Assembly (NCBI RefSeq): GCF_003337555.1 | Contig: NZ_QPJK01000001.1 | Coordinates: 62,001-126,000 of the forward strand | Direction: 5' to 3' | Origin: Pseudorhodoferax soli | Lineage (GTDB): Bacteria; Pseudomonadota; Gammaproteobacteria; Burkholderiales; Burkholderiaceae_C | DNA length: 64,000 nucleotides | Part shown: one piece after another, positions 62,525 through 64,000 of the stretch | How positions within the stretch are numbered: the first letter of the stretch is position 1 | How the letters are laid out: every line of letters begins with the position of its first letter | Notes under the pieces: generated by a model | What the model was told of the DNA's origin: nothing | What the model saw: the letters and a program-made list of their open reading frames with translations, nothing else | The model's database searches: none | Made by a program: the position numbers and the translations under genes

Positions 62525-62545
62525 GCGGCATCCTGGCTCCTGAAG

Positions 62546-62571
62546 AACGCCCCGCTCTGCGGGGCGTTTTT
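62546..62571 (+). terminator. Rho-independent terminator of the YncE-like gene
   Basis: A perfect 10-base-pair stem AACGCCCCGC/GCGGGGCGTT with a 3-base loop runs into TTT 22 bases after the stop. It may also terminate the convergent esterase transcript poorly from the other side. Confidence 0.92.
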
Positions 62572-62575
62572 GCTG

Positions 62576-63418
62576 TCAGCCGCCGCAAAAGCGCAGCACG
62601 CGCTGCGCCGCCACCATGACCACCGAGGCATGGTCCTCGTCGGGGAAGACACGGAACGCGAGCCGGTCCGCGCCCAGCCAGGCCTGCAGGTCTTCGGCCA
62701 GCGCCTGGGCGCTGCCGACCATGCGGCGCTGCGCCCGGCGCGCGACCAGTTGTTCGTAGCCAGGGTGCTGGCGCTGCCACGGCGGGACCTCGTCCTCCCA
62801 GGCGCCGGCGGCCATGAACACGCGCAGGTCCGGCTGGCCCGGCAACGCCGCCGCCAGGGCCGCGCGCAGGCCCGCCTCGTCCCACCAGACCGAGGGGCTG
62901 ACAGCCGCCCAGGTGCGAAAGGCCTGGGGCCGCGCAGCCAGCGCCTGCAGGACGAAGTGGCCGGCGAGCGAATGGCCGAACAGCGCCTGGCGGGCGGCGT
63001 CCAGCGGCAGCTCGGCGCGCAGCGCCGGCATCAGTTCGTCGGCGATGAAGGACAAAAACGCCGGTGCGCCGCCCACGCTGCCCGCGGCCGGCGCGGGCTC
63101 GCCGGCCGCCGGGCCGGCCGTGAAGTCGCGCCGGCGCAGCGCCTCGGCGAACAGTTCGTCGCCGTCGTGCGCGATGCCGACCACCGCGGTCGGCACGATG
63201 CCGGTCGCATCGGGGCGCCGGCTGGAGCGGCGCACGAGTTCCACGAAGGTGCCGAACAACGCGTTGGCGTCCAGCACGCAGATGGCTGGAAAGCCACCAG
63301 GCGGCGGCGTGCCGGGCGGCACCCAGACACTGATGCGGTAGGCCTGGCCATTGGCCCGGGCCGGCCAGCGGCGCGTCCGCGCGCCCGGCAGTTCGAATGC
63401 CAGCCAGTCGCCGCTCAC
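62576..63418 (-). CDS. Alpha/beta-hydrolase esterase of the siderophore-hydrolase (IroE/Fes-like) type
   Basis: A 280-residue hydrolase: WVPPGTPPPGGFPAICVLDANALF, nucleophile elbow FGHSLAGHF, AVSPSVWWD and FPDEDHASVV carry Ser, Asp and His of the triad. The closest functional group is the cytoplasmic or periplasmic esterases that open ferric siderophores. There is no signal peptide. A GTG start overlaps the stop of the ABC ATPase (GTGA), which looks like an iron-siderophore importer, supporting a role in releasing iron after uptake. Confidence 0.82.
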   Translation of the reverse strand: MSGDWLAFELPGARTRRWPARANGQAYRISVWVPPGTPPPGGFPAICVLDANALFGTFVELVRRSSRRPDATGIVPTAVVGIAHDGDELFAEALRRRDFTAGPAAGEPAPAAGSVGGAPAFLSFIADELMPALRAELPLDAARQALFGHSLAGHFVLQALAARPQAFRTWAAVSPSVWWDEAGLRAALAAALPGQPDLRVFMAAGAWEDEVPPWQRQHPGYEQLVARRAQRRMVGSAQALAEDLQAWLGADRLAFRVFPDEDHASVVMVAAQRVLRFCGG

Positions 63419-64000
63419 AGCACGTCGTCCACCATGATCTGCAAGCCACCACCCGAGCAGTGCTCCACGCGCGCCTGCACACCGTAGACCTGGGCCAGCG
63501 AGGCCGGCGTGATGGCCTCGGCCGGCGCGCCCGTGGACACCACCGCGCCCTGCGCCAGCATGACGATGCCGTCGGACCAGCGCGCGGCGATCTGCAGGTC
63601 GTGCAGCACCATGATGGCGATCATGCCCCGCTCGCGCGCGAGTTCCTGCACCAGCCGCATCACACGCAGCTGGTGTTGCAGGTCGAGCGCGCTGATGGGC
63701 TCGTCGAGCAGCAGCACGTGCGGCTCGCGCACTAGGGCCTGCGCCAGCGAGACCAGCTGGCGCTGGCCGCCCGACAGGTGGTCCAGCCCCTCCATTGCCA
63801 GCCGCAGGATGCCCACGCGTTCGAGCACGGCCACGGCGCGCCGCTGCGCGGCCGCGTGGCTGTCGCCGCCGGGATGGCCGGTGCTGGATGCCTGCAAGGC
63901 GCCCAGCACGCTTTCGAGCACCGACAGCGCCACGCCCTGCGGCAGGGTCTGCGGCATGTAGGTCACGCGGCGCGCGTGCTCGGCCAGCGGCAGGCCGACG
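63415..64000 (-). CDS. Iron-siderophore-type ABC transporter ATPase, N-terminus cut by window edge
   Basis: The last ~195 residues of an ABC ATPase: Q-loop region TYMPQTLPQG, signature LSGGQRQLVSLAQAL, Walker B LLLDEPISALDL and H-loop VLHDLQIAARWSDGIVML. D-loop and length fit the FecE/FepC class that energises import of ferric siderophores or haem. Walker A lies beyond base 64000. The GTG-started esterase overlaps its stop, so the two are coupled. Confidence 0.88.
   Translation of the reverse strand, partial: VGLPLAEHARRVTYMPQTLPQGVALSVLESVLGALQASSTGHPGGDSHAAAQRRAVAVLERVGILRLAMEGLDHLSGGQRQLVSLAQALVREPHVLLLDEPISALDLQHQLRVMRLVQELARERGMIAIMVLHDLQIAARWSDGIVMLAQGAVVSTGAPAEAITPASLAQVYGVQARVEHCSGGGLQIMVDDVL

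Overview
This is 64 kb of very GC-rich bacterial chromosome with tightly packed genes, no recognisable tRNA or rRNA genes, no CRISPR array and no intact insertion sequence. A 3-hydroxybenzoate 4-monooxygenase very like MobA of Comamonas testosteroni beside a MobR-type MarR regulator, a Bug-family periplasmic binding protein, monomeric NADP isocitrate dehydrogenase and the overall GC point to a betaproteobacterium of the Burkholderiales, most likely Comamonadaceae. No gene-free stretch exceeds about 210 bases.

Region 1 (1-24250, all minus strand) is the unusual part. One response regulator (REC, DUF3369, degenerate GGDEF, intact EAL) is followed in the direction of transcription by seven complete sensor histidine kinases and the start of an eighth, interleaved with four leucine-binding-type periplasmic binding proteins (SBPs). 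No ABC permease or ATPase gene accompanies the SBPs. Almost every junction is a 1-4 base ATGA, GTGA or TGATG overlap. I number kinases HK1-HK8 by coordinate and SBPs A-D in order of transcription: RR, SBP-A, HK8, HK7, [SBP vestige], HK6, SBP-B, HK5, SBP-C, HK4, 108-base gap, [RR relic fused to SBP-D], HK3, HK2, HK1. Two relics show that this array grew by duplication and shrank by deletion: an 18-codon remnant of an SBP gene between HK7 and HK6, and a remnant of the response-regulator N-terminus fused in frame to SBP-D. The likely reading is a multi-ligand sensing array that converges on cyclic-di-GMP hydrolysis, with SBPs acting as ligand-binding co-receptors as in LuxP-LuxQ or TorT-TorS.

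Region 2 (24251-34078) holds a divergent DegP-type protease, a small charged protein, a thioredoxin-fold protein, a TerB-DUF697 protein, an AraC regulator with a DMT exporter, a TPR-methyltransferase, a methyltransferase with an export signal, a fatty acid desaturase and a DnaJ-like protein.

Region 3 (34113-42867) is a bacterial alpha-2-macroglobulin and penicillin-binding protein 1C pair, normally adjacent, here separated by an opposite-strand VapBC toxin-antitoxin module whose promoter overlaps the start of pbpC.

Region 4 (42815-53545) is catabolic. An IclR regulator and a flavin reductase-like protein diverge from a Bug-type binding protein, a RidA-family protein, an amidohydrolase, an FAH-family enzyme, HpaH and HpaI. 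These resemble a lower meta-cleavage route without a ring-cleavage enzyme. A PAS histidine kinase and the divergent mobA/mobR pair follow.

Region 5 (53659-64000) has two DHH-type phosphoesterase-like proteins (one of the MYG1 family), monomeric isocitrate dehydrogenase, a methylsuccinyl-CoA-dehydrogenase-like acyl-CoA dehydrogenase, DNA polymerase IV, and an iron-related end: a YncE-like lipoprotein behind a Fur-like box, an esterase of the siderophore-hydrolase type, and a truncated iron-siderophore-type ABC ATPase running off the edge.
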